22,674 nucleotides of DNA, taken from Bordetella parapertussis (GTDB lineage Bacteria > Pseudomonadota > Gammaproteobacteria > Burkholderiales > Burkholderiaceae_C). The notes under the pieces were generated by a model, which did no database searches, was not told the DNA's origin, and saw only the letters and a program-made list of their open reading frames with translations. This document shows, one piece after another, positions 21,938-22,674 of the stretch (its first letter is position 1; each line of letters begins with the position of its first letter). The stretch is from positions 1 to 22,674 of the forward strand of contig CAMCNE010000032.1 of NCBI GenBank assembly GCA_945875935.1. Reading direction: 5' to 3'. A program made the translations under genes and the position numbers.

Positions 21938-21947
21938 TGTACATACA
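21938..21947 (-). promoter_or_regulatory. Possible brnTA operator/promoter
   Basis: On the minus strand, TGTA-TG-TACA lies in an AT-rich patch 10-19 bases before the brnT GTG codon. TACACT next to it could serve as a -10, though this would leave almost no leader. BrnA proteins autorepress through short inverted repeats near this position. Assigned from position and symmetry only. Confidence 0.35.
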
Positions 21948-22053
21948 AAAAGATGGCGTTATCCGTCCGTTTCACAGCGGCGAGAAGGTCAAGCAACCGG
22001 CCATCGGGTTCCTGCCGGGGCAAGCGAGCACTCGGCAAGACGGCCCGAAAGGC

Positions 22054-22674
22054 TCAGCCCTCACCCAGCAAAAAGTTCGATCGCTCTTCCGTGGCCAGGA
22101 CGCTCGCGCCGCTCTCGTCTTTCAAGCCTACGCCAGTGAGCTGACGGCTGCGGGCTTGCTCGAGCAGGTAGACCAAGCGGGTGGCCGCATCGGCGTAGCC
22201 CAGGCCTTCGGGGCGCACGTTGGAGATGCAGTTGCGCTCGGCATCGTTGCGCCCAGGGCGCGGTGCCCAGGTGAAATAGATGCCCAGGCTGTCGGGTGAG
22301 CTCAGGCCCGGACGCTCGCCGATAAGCACCACCACGATGTCGGCGTCGAGCAGCTCGCCGATGGGGTCGCCCACCGCCACCCTGCCCTGCTCGACCACGG
22401 CCACCGGCGCGACGCGCCAGCGCAAGGCCGCCCTATCGCCAACACCCGCGCCAATGTCACCCGCAGCCGGATTCAGCCTGGCCAGAACCTCGGCCAGCAG
22501 CGGCGCGCCGTGACGCTGCACCGCCAGCGCCGACAGCCCATCGACCACCGCGAAGGCGATATCGAAGGAGCGCACGCCGCCCACATGGCGATCGGCACGC
22601 AGCGCTTCGAGCTGCTGGCGCGAGGCCACGCCCAGACGTCGCCCCAGGTCGGGGCGCTGCAAATAGATCTGCCG
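22054..22674 (-). CDS. eutC: Ethanolamine ammonia-lyase small subunit EutC (partial, 5' end beyond window)
   Basis: The C-terminal 206 residues of EutC, the light chain of adenosylcobalamin-dependent ethanolamine ammonia-lyase, which converts ethanolamine to acetaldehyde and ammonia. Recognised by YLQRPDLGRRL, FDIAFAVVDGLSA, VVLIGERPGLSSPDSLGIYF, RNDAERNCISNVRPEGLGYA and the terminal GVGLKDESG. The frame stays open to the last base of the window. The first visible residues (RQIY before LQRPDLG) already match the family, so the gene continues to the right, probably after eutB. A TTG at 22660-22662 is an internal leucine codon, not the start. No microcompartment genes are visible. Confidence 0.95.
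   Translation of the reverse strand, partial: RQIYLQRPDLGRRLGVASRQQLEALRADRHVGGVRSFDIAFAVVDGLSALAVQRHGAPLLAEVLARLNPAAGDIGAGVGDRAALRWRVAPVAVVEQGRVAVGDPIGELLDADIVVVLIGERPGLSSPDSLGIYFTWAPRPGRNDAERNCISNVRPEGLGYADAATRLVYLLEQARSRQLTGVGLKDESGASVLATEERSNFLLGEG

Noticed and set aside
22660..22662. TTG as the eutC start codon
   Set aside because: The family sequence continues upstream (IY before LQRPDLG), so the gene runs past the window edge and this is an internal leucine codon.

Overview
The window is GC-rich, gene-dense proteobacterial chromosome. The gene families suggest a motile, respiring betaproteobacterium of the Burkholderiales (Rubrivivax/Leptothrix/Comamonadaceae-like): a chemoreceptor ending in DWETF, a cytochrome c4, a TamA/TamB pair, and an ethanolamine ammonia-lyase subunit. 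The genus cannot be fixed from the sequence alone. I see no rRNA, tRNA, CRISPR array, insertion sequence or prophage. The only accessory-type element is a BrnT/BrnA toxin-antitoxin pair near the right end.

Layout. (1) 1-2710: cheW and a transmembrane chemoreceptor, followed by a hairpin terminator. (2) 2740-4159: a regulatory leader and a secreted di-heme cytochrome c peroxidase/MauG-like gene. The leader holds a palindrome over a possible -35 box, then a c-di-GMP-I (GEMM-I) riboswitch aptamer, then a terminator-type expression platform. (3) 4184-8863, minus strand: cytochrome c4 with its own strong terminator, then a DUF3391/HD-GYP c-di-GMP phosphodiesterase behind a sigma-28-like promoter, then a large FtsX-like ABC permease with no visible ATPase. 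(4) 8960-17460, plus strand: a MoxR AAA+ ATPase, a CoxE-like VWA protein, TamA and TamB. The last three are joined by start/stop overlaps. The promoter between the c4 and moxR genes is a palindrome carrying a -10-like box on each strand. (5) 17523-21317: a YdiK/PerM-type AI-2E family membrane protein, an exported protein made of two repeated beta-type domains, a strong terminator, and a TPR-glycosyltransferase fusion. (6) 21400-22674, minus strand: brnA, brnT and the 3' part of eutC, which runs off the right edge.

How it fits together. The left third reads as a motility, second-messenger and redox neighbourhood. Chemotaxis parts lie beside a gene whose mRNA leader appears to sense c-di-GMP, and 2.6 kb further on is an enzyme expected to degrade c-di-GMP, under a flagellar-type promoter. 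The most notable item is the c-di-GMP riboswitch in front of a periplasmic di-heme peroxidase. The terminator reuses the 3' side of the aptamer, which predicts that c-di-GMP turns the gene on. The right two thirds are cell-envelope genes, with tamAB placed in one transcription unit with a MoxR/VWA chaperone pair.
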